Shown here: one piece after another, positions 1 to 7,342 of the stretch
Layout: every line of letters starts with the position of its first letter
Position numbering within the stretch: position 1 is the stretch's first letter
NCBI GenBank assembly: GCA_963811265.1
Contig: CAWEQS010000024.1
Coordinates: forward strand, 62,001 to 126,000
Length of the DNA: 64,000 nt
Reading direction: 5' to 3'
Source: JAOUJD01 sp963811265
GTDB lineage: Bacteria; Pseudomonadota; Gammaproteobacteria; Burkholderiales; Burkholderiaceae_F
Translations under genes and position numbers: made by a program
Notes under the pieces: model-generated
What the model was told of the DNA's origin: nothing
The model's database searches: none
Seen by the model: only the letters and a program-made list of their open reading frames with translations

Positions 1-243
1 CGTCAGCGGCGCATCGAAGATGTTCGCGATGACCGTGCTGGAGTAGAGATCGTTGACCTGCGCGGGATCGAAGCCGGTCTCGGCCACGCGGAACGCGTAG
101 CGGAGCACCTTCTGTCCTGCGGCCGGCCGGTCCGGCGTTGCCTGCGTGGTCTGGGCGTGGACCGTGGCACCCGCGAGCGCAGGCAGCGCCACGAGGGTTT
201 TCGACAATGCGCGTCGGCTTTTCGATACGCGTTCGATCGTCAC
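1..243 (-). CDS. ABC transporter substrate-binding protein, peptide type (N-terminal part, cut by window edge)
   Basis: Only about 81 N-terminal codons are in the window. The reverse-strand translation begins with a basic stretch (SKSRRALSK), a short hydrophobic segment and a VHA|Q-type cleavage site near residue 30, so the product is probably exported. The mature start (LRYAFRVAETGFDPAQVND) and following ANIFDAPLT resemble the first strand of the SBP_bac_5 family that binds oligopeptides for Opp/Dpp-type importers. It is divergent from a matching permease/ATPase operon, which supports the assignment. I chose the GTG at 243 because it directly precedes the signal peptide; an in-frame ATG at 291 would add 16 polar residues and overlap the likely promoter of the plus-strand operon. 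Confidence 0.72.
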   Translation of the reverse strand, partial: MTIERVSKSRRALSKTLVALPALAGATVHAQTTQATPDRPAAGQKVLRYAFRVAETGFDPAQVNDLYSSTVIANIFDAPLT

Positions 244-265
244 GAGTGTGTCGGTCGCAGGTTGG

Positions 266-294
266 TTTGAATCCAGAGGCCCGGACGGCATAAT
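266..294 (+). promoter_or_regulatory. Possible sigma-70 promoter of the ABC importer operon
   Basis: TTTGAA (266-271), a 17-base spacer and CATAAT (289-294) lie about 60 bases before the first permease gene in the gap between divergent genes. The -35 match is poor. No operator is evident. Confidence 0.3.
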
Positions 295-353
295 CCGCGC
301 TTTCGCGCTTCGGGCGGCTGTCTCGACGCGGACTCGAGAGGACGGCAGCCCGC

Positions 354-1292
354 GTGGCCGCATATATCTTACGCAGACTGTGGCAGATGATCCCGACGCT
401 GGCGGGCGTCATCCTGTTCGTCTTCTTCCTGTTCAAGTTCTTCGGCGGCGATCCCGCCGAAATCCTGGGTGGACTGCTGGCCACGCCGGAACAGATCCAG
501 TCGATTCGACAGCAACTCGGCCTGAACGATCCCTGGTACGTCCAGCTCTGGATCTTCGTGAAGTCGATCTTCACGCTCAACTGGGGCAACAGCTGGGCGA
601 CCGGCGAGGCGATCAGCAACATCTTCCGCACGCGCCTGCCGGCGACGCTGACGGTGATGCTGCCGATCCTGATCCTCGAGACGCTGCTGGCGATTGTCGC
701 GGCGATGGCGGTGGCCTACGTGCGCGGCACGCTGACCGACCGCGCCATCATGGTCATCACGACGGTCGCGCTGTCGATCTCGTTCCTCGTCTACATCATC
801 GTCGGCCAGTGGCTGTTCGGCTTCTACCTCGGCTGGTTCCCGGTGCAGGGCTGGAGCGACAGCTTCTGGACCAACCTGACGCACTACGCGGTGCTGCCGA
901 TCATCCTCGCGGTGTTCGTTTCGCTTGCGCCGTACACGCGGCTGTACCGCAGCTTCTTCCTGGACGAGATCAACCAGGACTACGTCCGAACCGCGCGTGC
1001 GAAGGGCGTCGGCGAGAACCGAGTCCTCTTCGTGCACGTCCTGCGCAACGCGATGATCCCGGTGCTCACTAACATCTCGTTGCAGCTCCCGGGCGTGTTC
1101 ATCGGTTCGTTCCTGATCGAGACCTTCTTCTCGATACCGGGCCTCGGCCGCGAAGTACTGCTGGCCGTCAACCGCAGCGACTATCCGGTGATCCAGGCGA
1201 TGACGGTGTACCTCGCGGTGCTGACGATGATCATCAACCTCACCGCCGACATCCTGTACCGCGCCGTCGACCCGCGCGTGGTGCTGAAGTGA
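354..1292 (+). CDS. Peptide/oligopeptide ABC transporter permease, DppB/OppB type
   Basis: A 312-residue inner-membrane permease, normal length for the family. It has an N-terminal membrane anchor (about residues 10-30), a periplasmic loop, and several helices between 100 and 310. The cytoplasmic EAA loop, where the ATPase docks, is visible at about residues 214-231 (ARAKGVGENRVLFVHVLRN). The GTG start at 354 has a purine-rich site (GAGAGG) upstream. It is the first gene of a three-gene run with the second permease 7 bases away and a fused ATPase, divergent from a binding protein. Substrate is not determined by sequence; peptide-type importers of this class also carry dipeptides, nickel or opines. 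Confidence 0.88.
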   Translation: MAAYILRRLWQMIPTLAGVILFVFFLFKFFGGDPAEILGGLLATPEQIQSIRQQLGLNDPWYVQLWIFVKSIFTLNWGNSWATGEAISNIFRTRLPATLTVMLPILILETLLAIVAAMAVAYVRGTLTDRAIMVITTVALSISFLVYIIVGQWLFGFYLGWFPVQGWSDSFWTNLTHYAVLPIILAVFVSLAPYTRLYRSFFLDEINQDYVRTARAKGVGENRVLFVHVLRNAMIPVLTNISLQLPGVFIGSFLIETFFSIPGLGREVLLAVNRSDYPVIQAMTVYLAVLTMIINLTADILYRAVDPRVVLK

Positions 1293-1299
1293 GGCTCGC

Positions 1300-2355
1300 G
1301 TGAACGCCGCCGTCGAAGCCTACAAGCTGCCTCCCGAACCTGACCGCTCGCGCGGCGTGTGGGCCACGGCGTGGCGGCGCCTGAAGGGCGACCGCGTCGG
1401 CATGGTGTCGCTTGCCGTCGTCGCGGTGTTCGTGCTGATGATCCTGCTGTCGTCCGTCGGCCTGGTCGCGCGCGACTGGCAGAAGGAAGTCGCGGTGCCC
1501 GACGCGCCGCCGACCTTCATGGGCCCGAAGGCGAAGCAGACCGGCACCGATCCGCTCGCCGACGCGGTGTCGAAGGACGCGAAGCCGGTCGACCTGTCCG
1601 ACATCGACCCGCTCGCGCCCAAGTACGACGAGTGGAAGGAGCGGGCGGCGAAGATCCAGGTCAGCGAGTCGCCGCGGGCCGAGACTCTTCCGTTCGGCGC
1701 CGACCGCCTCGGGCGCAACGTGCTCGACAAGGCGGTCAAGGGCGCCGAGATCTCGATCTTCGTCGGCCTCTTCGCCGCCGTGCTCGCCACCATCATCGGC
1801 ACGATCCTCGGCGCGCTGTCGGGGTATGTCGGCGGCAAGGTCGGCGACTTCCTCGAGTGGGTCTACAACGTCTTCACTTCGATCCCGGACATCCTGCTGA
1901 TCTTCGCGTTCGCGGCGGTGCTCGGGCGCGGAATCGGCACGGTGATCCTGATCCTCGGCCTCGTCGGCTGGACCGGCATGTACCGGCTGGTGCGTGCCGA
2001 GTACATCAAGCACAGCAACCGCGAGTACGTGAAAGCGGCCGAGGCGATCGGCACCAGCCACCTGGCCCGGATGTTCGTGCACATCCTCCCGAACGTCAGC
2101 CACGTGATCCTCGTGCGCATGTCGCTCTACGTCGTCGGATTCATCAAGGCCGAGGTCATCCTGTCGTTCCTCGGCCTCGGCGTCCCGGTCGACCAGGTGT
2201 CCTGGGGCACGATGCTGTCCGAGGCGCAGGCCGAACTCGTGCTCGGCCACTGGTGGCAGCTGGCCGCGGCAACGATCTTCATGGCGACCTTCGTCACGGC
2301 GTTCTCGCTGTTCACCGATGCGCTGCGCGACGCGCTCGATCCGAAACTCAGGTAG
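1300..2355 (+). CDS. Peptide/oligopeptide ABC transporter permease, DppC/OppC type
   Basis: The partner permease, 351 residues. After the first membrane helix (about 33-56) there is a charged, non-membrane stretch of roughly 75 residues (about 60-135), longer than in a typical DppC of about 300 residues. The remainder is a standard BPD_transp_1 core with the EAA loop near residues 245-270 (YVKAAEAIGTSHLARMFVH). Start ATG-equivalent is GTG at 1300. Tight spacing to the upstream permease and 12 bases to the ATPase gene indicate one operon. The extra periplasmic domain may contact the binding protein; that is inference. Confidence 0.88.
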   Translation: MNAAVEAYKLPPEPDRSRGVWATAWRRLKGDRVGMVSLAVVAVFVLMILLSSVGLVARDWQKEVAVPDAPPTFMGPKAKQTGTDPLADAVSKDAKPVDLSDIDPLAPKYDEWKERAAKIQVSESPRAETLPFGADRLGRNVLDKAVKGAEISIFVGLFAAVLATIIGTILGALSGYVGGKVGDFLEWVYNVFTSIPDILLIFAFAAVLGRGIGTVILILGLVGWTGMYRLVRAEYIKHSNREYVKAAEAIGTSHLARMFVHILPNVSHVILVRMSLYVVGFIKAEVILSFLGLGVPVDQVSWGTMLSEAQAELVLGHWWQLAAATIFMATFVTAFSLFTDALRDALDPKLR

Positions 2356-2367
2356 GCGGCGCACCTC

Positions 2368-4065
2368 ATGACGAACCTGGTCACCGTCAGCAACCTGAAG
2401 GTCTCGTTCCGCCTCGGCAAGCACCGCATCGTCGAGGCGGTGCGCGACATCAGCTTCGACGTCCCCGAGAACGGCACGCTCGCGCTGGTCGGCGAGTCGG
2501 GCTCGGGCAAGAGCGTCTCGGCGATGTCGATCGTCCGGCTGCTGCCGGAGAACGCGATCGTCGGCGCCGACAGCCGGATCTCCTTCGCGGGCCGCGACCT
2601 GCGCACGGCCTCCGAAGACGAGCTGCGCAAGATCCGCGGCAAGGACATCTCGGTCATCTTCCAGGAGCCGATGACGTCGCTGAACCCGGTCTTCACGGTC
2701 GGCTGGCAGATCGCGGAAGTGCTGAAGCTGCACACGGACCTCGGGGGCCGTGCGCTGGGCGACCGCGTGCTCGAGCTGATGAACGAGGTCGGCATCCCGG
2801 AGCCGAAGGCGCGGATCGATGCCTATCCGCACGAGCTGTCGGGCGGGCAGCAGCAGCGCGTGATGATCGCGATGGCGATCGCGTGCGAACCCAAGCTGCT
2901 GATCGCCGACGAGCCGACCACCGCGCTCGACGTCACGGTCCAGCGCCAGATCCTCGAACTGATGGCGCGCCTGCGGGCCAGGCACCGCATGAGCATGCTG
3001 TTCATCAGCCACGACCTCGGGCTGGTCGGCGAGATCGCCGACAGCGTCGTCGTGATGCGCGACGGCACGGTGCGCGAATCGGGGCCGGTCGACCAGATCT
3101 TCGCGAGCCCGCGCGACGCCTACACGAAGGCGCTGCTTGCCTGCCGTCCGCGGCTGGACGTGAAGCCGCGGCGGCTGCCGGTGATCGACGACTTCATGCG
3201 CAATGGCGGCCACGCGCCGCAGATCACCGTGGAGACGCGGCAGGCGCGCGCGCAGGAGGCCAAGCCGCTGGTCGAGGCGAAAGGGCTGCGCAAGGAGTAC
3301 CGCCTGAAGACCGGCCTGCTGAAGCGCAAGACGATCGAGGCGGTCAAGGACGCAAGCTTCGCGCTCTACCGCGGCCGGACCCTCGGCGTGGTGGGCGAGT
3401 CGGGCTCCGGCAAGACCACCGTCGGGATGATGCTGATGCGGCTGACGCAGGCCACGGCCGGGCAGGTCCTTTACGACGGCACCGACCTGCTGGCACTGAG
3501 CGACCGGGAGATGATGGCGTACCGGCGCAGGATCCAGATCATCTTCCAGAACCCGTTCGCAAGCCTCAACCCGCGCTTCACGGTCGGGCAGATCCTGACC
3601 GAGCCGATGAAGATCCACGGCATCGGCGCGAGCGACAACGACCGGTTCGAGCTGGCCGTCGCGCTGTCGAAGCGCGTCGGACTGGCCGAAGACAGCGTTT
3701 ACAAGTATCCGCACGAGTTCTCGGGCGGGCAGCGGCAGCGCATCGCGATCGCGCGCTGCCTGTCGATGAAGCCCGACGTGCTCATCTGCGACGAATCGGT
3801 CTCTGCGCTCGACGTGTCGGTGCAGGCGACGGTGCTGAACCTGCTGCTCGACCTGCAGGACGAATTCGGCATGACCTACGTGTTCATCAGTCACGACCTC
3901 GCCGTGGTGAAGTACATGGCGGACGACATGCTGGTGATGAACCAGGGCGCCATCGTCGAGCGGGGACCGGCCGATGCCATCTACGCGGATCCCCAGAACG
4001 AATACACGCGTAAGCTCATGACTGCGATCCCGCGCGGCTTTGCCGGCCGCCAGCTTCGCACCTGA
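2368..4065 (+). CDS. Peptide ABC transporter, fused double ATPase (DppD-DppF type)
   Basis: A 565-residue protein holding both nucleotide-binding domains of a peptide importer in one chain. Domain 1 has Walker A GESGSGKS (42-49), signature LSGGQQQR (about 157) and Walker B LLIADEPT (about 180). Domain 2 has Walker A GESGSGKT (about 342), signature FSGGQRQR (about 450) and a second Walker B with aspartate then glutamate (LICDESVSALD). Each domain is followed by the oligopeptide-transporter C-terminal region. Fusion of the two ATPases is common in this family. It energises the two permeases encoded immediately upstream. Confidence 0.92.
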   Translation: MTNLVTVSNLKVSFRLGKHRIVEAVRDISFDVPENGTLALVGESGSGKSVSAMSIVRLLPENAIVGADSRISFAGRDLRTASEDELRKIRGKDISVIFQEPMTSLNPVFTVGWQIAEVLKLHTDLGGRALGDRVLELMNEVGIPEPKARIDAYPHELSGGQQQRVMIAMAIACEPKLLIADEPTTALDVTVQRQILELMARLRARHRMSMLFISHDLGLVGEIADSVVVMRDGTVRESGPVDQIFASPRDAYTKALLACRPRLDVKPRRLPVIDDFMRNGGHAPQITVETRQARAQEAKPLVEAKGLRKEYRLKTGLLKRKTIEAVKDASFALYRGRTLGVVGESGSGKTTVGMMLMRLTQATAGQVLYDGTDLLALSDREMMAYRRRIQIIFQNPFASLNPRFTVGQILTEPMKIHGIGASDNDRFELAVALSKRVGLAEDSVYKYPHEFSGGQRQRIAIARCLSMKPDVLICDESVSALDVSVQATVLNLLLDLQDEFGMTYVFISHDLAVVKYMADDMLVMNQGAIVERGPADAIYADPQNEYTRKLMTAIPRGFAGRQLRT

Positions 4066-4099
4066 TCAATGCTGCCGGCCTCCGGCCGGCCTGAATGCG

Positions 4100-4810
4100 A
4101 TGTTCGGCGCCGCCGACACCGACCTGCAAAGCCGACTCGCCCAGGCGCTCGACGCAGTCAAGACGCTGCGCGGCCTGCTGGCGGCCGATCCCCAGCTTTC
4201 GAAGCGCTGGCACGCGGTGAAGCAGTTCCAGGCTGACCGCCTCCGCGCCACCTACCCGGACCTGCTCGCCTCGGACCGTTACCGCGAGCCGTGCGAGTTC
4301 TTCCTCGACGAGCTGTACGGCGCGCACGACTTCGATCAACGCGACGCCGAGGCGCAGCGCGTGGTGCCGAAGCTGGCGAAGATGCTGCCGACCCGCGCGC
4401 TCGAAACGCTGCTGCTCGCGGTGCAGCTCGACGAAATGTCCGAGCGCTTCGACTCGGAGATGGCGCGGAAGATCGCCTTGCCCGTCACGGCCTCGAACTA
4501 CGCCGACGCCTACCCCACGGTCGCCAGCGAAGCCGAGCGCGAACGGCAGATCGAGGTGGTCGACGAAATCGGCAAGGCGCTCGACAAGCTCGCGCGCTTC
4601 CCGGTGCTGTCCACGATGCTGCACATGATGAAGGGTCCGGCCGAGATGTGGGGGCTGTCGCACCTGCATCACTTCCTGCAGCGCGGGTTCGACGCGTTTG
4701 TGGGGATGGGAGGCGCGCGCGAGTTCCTCGCGACGATCCGGCGACGCGAATCGGCGGTGAACCACCGCCTCTTCGCGCGCGATCCCGATCCGTTCCGGCC
4801 GGTCGACTGA
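4100..4810 (+). CDS. Conserved-looking hypothetical protein, all-helical, soluble
   Basis: A 236-residue protein from the ATG at 4100; the frame is open further up, to 4040 inside the ATPase gene, but those residues are low-complexity. No signal peptide or membrane helix is seen. The sequence is rich in helix-forming and charged residues (FFLDELYGAHDFDQRDAEAQ; LETLLLAVQLDEMSERFDSE). I do not recognise a named domain. It follows the importer by 35 bases and may be cotranscribed, but nothing links it to transport. Codon use matches its neighbours, so it is likely a real gene. It converges with the RDD gene. Confidence 0.65.
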   Translation: MFGAADTDLQSRLAQALDAVKTLRGLLAADPQLSKRWHAVKQFQADRLRATYPDLLASDRYREPCEFFLDELYGAHDFDQRDAEAQRVVPKLAKMLPTRALETLLLAVQLDEMSERFDSEMARKIALPVTASNYADAYPTVASEAERERQIEVVDEIGKALDKLARFPVLSTMLHMMKGPAEMWGLSHLHHFLQRGFDAFVGMGGAREFLATIRRRESAVNHRLFARDPDPFRPVD

Positions 4811-4838
4811 AGTCGCGCGAGCCAGGCGTTAACAGGCC

Positions 4839-5348
4839 CTAGGCGCCGAGCCGGACGATGCGGGTCCTCGTCCAGCGGTCGTGCAGCAGCCGCCTTTGCG
4901 GATCGGCCAGCGCAGGCAGCAGCAGCGCGGCGAACCCCGCTGCCAGCGCGCCGAGGTCGGCCAGCGCATGCGAGTGGAAGAGCGACACCCAGGCCAGCCC
5001 GGGCAGCCAGAGGTGCCACGCGAGCGCGTAGCGCGCGATGGCCCGTCCCACCGACGGCGGGGCGCCGCTGTCATCGAGCACCTTGAGGTTCCAGGTCTTC
5101 AGCGCCAGGGTCTGTCCGGAGCGCGACCAGCACCAGACGAAGTAGCCGCCGATCGCGAAGAAGAGGATGGCCTGCAGCGCGGCGCGCGGGCCCGGCGGCA
5201 ACGGGTACTTCCACTGGAACAGCGCGAGCAGCGAGTAAGACACGATGAAGACGACGCCGAAGAGCAGCACGGCTTCGTAGATCATGGCAGCCAGGCGCAG
5301 CGGAAGGCCGGCGGGCCGGACGGAAGTGGACGGGGGCAGGGAGGACAC
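4839..5348 (-). CDS. RDD family membrane protein
   Basis: A 169-residue integral membrane protein with three or four hydrophobic segments (about 25-45, 60-80, 115-130). RDD-type features are the N-terminal arginine in helix 1 (LPLRLAAMIYE, with Glu where Asp is usual) and GQTLALKTWNLKVLD before the last part, matching the GQTxGKxxxxxxV pattern. Function of the family is unclear. It is the last gene of a minus-strand run starting with an ECF sigma factor at 7044. Start GTG at 5348. Confidence 0.8.
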   Translation of the reverse strand: MSSLPPSTSVRPAGLPLRLAAMIYEAVLLFGVVFIVSYSLLALFQWKYPLPPGPRAALQAILFFAIGGYFVWCWSRSGQTLALKTWNLKVLDDSGAPPSVGRAIARYALAWHLWLPGLAWVSLFHSHALADLGALAAGFAALLLPALADPQRRLLHDRWTRTRIVRLGA

Positions 5349-5389
5349 CCGCCGAGTCTAGCGGCGGCTCACGGCGCGCCCGGCGGGCG

Positions 5390-6065
5390 CTACGGCTTGA
5401 TCTCCGGCGCCGGCTCCGGGGGAGCCGCCGCGGGCGCGCTCGGCGCGGTGGGCGAAGCGTCCGGCGCCGCCGACGCTGCCGCTTCAGATGGGGCCGGTGG
5501 TGCGGGCGGCTCGGCCTTCGCGGCGGGCGCGGCCGGCACGGTGGCCGACTTCACCTGCGCGGGCTGCAGTCGGGTCCGCTCCTCCTTCTTCGGGGTGCGC
5601 TCGGCCAACTCGCGTTTCTTTTCCTCGGGCAGTTCCTGGTACTTCTGCAGCTTCTCCTGGCGCTGGTCGGCGGGGAGCTGGTAGGCCCGGCGGAAGTTCT
5701 CCCGGGTGACTCGGCGCTGCTCGGGCGTGAGCTTCGCCAGTTCCTCCATGCGCTCGTGCACGCGCTGCTTGCCGTCGACGGACAGGTTCGGATACTTCTT
5801 CGCGACCTCGAGCCACTTCTTCTTGGAGTCCGCCTCGAGCCCGGGCCACAAGTCGCGCAGGGGCGCCAGGGCCTCGCGTTGCGCTGGAGTGAGTTCGCTC
5901 CACGCTGGCCTCACGGTCCCGGGAACCGGCACCGGCGCCGGGGTTGGCGCTTCCGTGGGAGCGGTGGCGGTCGGCAAGGGCGCCGCGCGGCGGCGGCGAC
6001 GACGGCTGGCAGGCGACCAGAGCCGCGCCGGCCAGCAGGAGGACCCGAGTGACGTAGGGCTGCAC
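5390..6065 (-). CDS. DUF3106 protein, probably lipoprotein or exported, with an apparent +1 frameshift
   Basis: The DUF3106 domain (WSELTPAQREALAPL..., then LTPEQRRVTRENFRRAYQLP) lies in a frame open from 5977 to 5390, followed by a Pro/Ala-rich tail. That frame has no natural start or export signal. The adjacent frame, from a GTG at 6065 with GGAG five bases upstream, encodes a signal sequence (RVLLLAGAALVAC) and follows the DUF3619 stop closely. The two join if one base is removed within the CG-repeat around 5978-6020. The intact product would be about 224 residues. Cause is either an assembly error or a real mutation. The domain is typical of this sigma-factor cluster. Confidence 0.72.
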
Positions 6066-6076
6066 TCGGGCTCCGG

Positions 6077-6478
6077 TCAAAGTTCGTCGGTGCCGGTCTG
6101 GAGCAGCGTTCCGAATCCCTTGTCGGCGTACGTGCCGATGGGCGCGTCGTCGAGCAGGACGGCGAAATCCATGTCAGCGAGTTCGGTAATCCGACGCTCC
6201 TGCTGCCACTGGTAGATGGCGACGAAGCCGACGATCAGCGCGAACAGCGGAGCGGCCAGTCCGAGCCGTTGCGCCCAGCCAACCGGAGCGTCGCTTTCGA
6301 GGGACGGACCGCCCGCAGGCACCAAAATGGGGCGCCAGACCGGCGCGGATTGCGCCCGATGCGCCGACAGCGCCTTGCGGCGCGCCTGCTCGAGGCGCAG
6401 GGAGGTCCTGTAGTCGAGGTGCTCGGCCCCTTCGTTGAGCGCTTGCCGGACGCGGTAGCCGAATTCGTTTTCGTTCAT
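6077..6478 (-). CDS. DUF3619 family protein, single-pass membrane, anti-sigma-like position
   Basis: 133 residues: a soluble N-terminal part (EFGYRVRQALNEGAEHLD), one membrane helix at about residues 72-90 (PLFALIVGFVAIYQW) and an acidic C-terminal part outside. The ATG overlaps the stop of the sigma-factor gene (ATGA), showing translational coupling. Topology and position are those of an anti-sigma factor, but the known anti-sigma motifs are not seen, so that role is inference. Confidence 0.8.
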   Translation of the reverse strand: MNENEFGYRVRQALNEGAEHLDYRTSLRLEQARRKALSAHRAQSAPVWRPILVPAGGPSLESDAPVGWAQRLGLAAPLFALIVGFVAIYQWQQERRITELADMDFAVLLDDAPIGTYADKGFGTLLQTGTDEL

Positions 6479-7044
6479 AGTGTTATGCCTCGAGCGCTCA
6501 AGGCCTTGGCCAGGGCGTGGGTGGCCCGCGAACAGTGGGTTTTGACGCTCCCCTCGGAGCAGCCCATCGCCGCGGCGGTCTCAGCCACGTCCATCTCTTC
6601 CCAGTAACGCATCACGAACGCCTCCCGTTGACGGGCCGGAAGGCGGGAAATCTCCTCTTCGATGATCGCGATCACCTGCGACCGCTCGACCTTGTCGGCG
6701 GCGCTCTCGGCACCGTCGGACCCGGCGAGCGCCTCCAGGGTCTCGAGCGGATCCGAATCCTCCTCGTCGTCCCGGCCGCCGCCCAGTGCCGAGAAGAGCG
6801 TGACCCAGGTGGAGCGAACCTTCTGGCGGCGGAAATAGTCGTGGATCGTGTTCTGCAGGATCCGCGTGAACAGGAGCGGGAGTTCGGCCGCCGGGCGGTC
6901 GCCGTAGTTCTCGGCGAGCTTCAGCATCGCGTCCTGCACGATGTCCAGCGCCCCGTCGGCGTCCCGCACGGCGAACTGCGCCTGCTTGTAGGCACGGCGC
7001 TCGACACTGGCCAGGAACGCGGAGAGTTCTTCGGCGGAAGCCAT
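6475..7044 (-). CDS. ECF-type RNA polymerase sigma factor
   Basis: 189 residues with sigma region 2 (AQFAVRDADGALDIVQDAM; LFTRILQNTIHDYFRRQ) and region 4 (SRLPARQREAFVMRYWEEMD, then the helix-turn-helix VAETAAAMGCSEGSVKTHCS). An acidic linker of about 40 residues separates them. It heads the operon with DUF3619, DUF3106 and RDD genes. Such operons in Burkholderiales usually regulate an envelope function. The start ATG at 7044 is near the point where homology begins. Confidence 0.9.
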   Translation of the reverse strand: MASAEELSAFLASVERRAYKQAQFAVRDADGALDIVQDAMLKLAENYGDRPAAELPLLFTRILQNTIHDYFRRQKVRSTWVTLFSALGGGRDDEEDSDPLETLEALAGSDGAESAADKVERSQVIAIIEEEISRLPARQREAFVMRYWEEMDVAETAAAMGCSEGSVKTHCSRATHALAKALSARGITL

Positions 7045-7166
7045 TCATCCGGGTCCCGGAACGGCGCAGCGTCGCTCCCGCAAGGGCCCGATAGAGGATG
7101 GAAGAAGGCGCGGCATCCTAGCAGGAACGACCGTGGCGACTGACGTCGCGCGCCGTCGCTGCGCGT

Positions 7167-7195
7167 TTGCAGAATGTTGTGCGCTGCAGTATCGT
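7167..7195 (+). promoter_or_regulatory. Likely promoter of ilvI-ilvH-ilvC
   Basis: TTGCAG (7167-7172), 17-base spacer and TATCGT (7190-7195). It lies about 150 bases before ilvI, leaving a long untranslated leader of about 140 bases. Confidence 0.5.
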
Positions 7196-7253
7196 CCCGC
7201 CCTCTTGTAACACAAGAACATAGCTCAGCGACTGCAGCCTATCCCGTTGTAAC
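7184..7253 (+). repeat. Imperfect direct repeat in the ilv leader
   Basis: CTGCAG is at 7184-7189 and 7232-7237, and TTGTAAC at 7205-7211 and 7247-7253. TATC also recurs, at 7190 and 7240. The two copies differ in internal spacing. The first TTGTAAC is part of a small palindrome CTTGT-AAC-ACAAG centred near 7210. The rest of 7045-7342 holds no gene that I can support. Confidence 0.4.
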
Positions 7254-7342
7254 CGCCAGAAGCGCCCGCCGCACCGCCTGCCACAAGCGGGTACGGGACG
7301 GCATCCGATCAATTTCCAGTGGACTTTGAGAGGGTTCGCGAA

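Noticed and set aside
1240..3894. An 884-codon open frame on the minus strand opposite the ABC importer genes
   Set aside because: GC-rich third positions of the real genes keep antisense frames open. It has no domain, is rich in Arg, His and Asp, and lies opposite clear coding sequence. Similar long antisense frames at 12991-14802, 24401-25969, 28050-30710, 32907-35129 and 39560-41872 are rejected for the same reason.
7174..7327. A short frame upstream of ilvI considered as an attenuation leader
   Set aside because: Its ATG lies within the likely promoter, and Ile, Val and Leu codons are scattered and not clustered.
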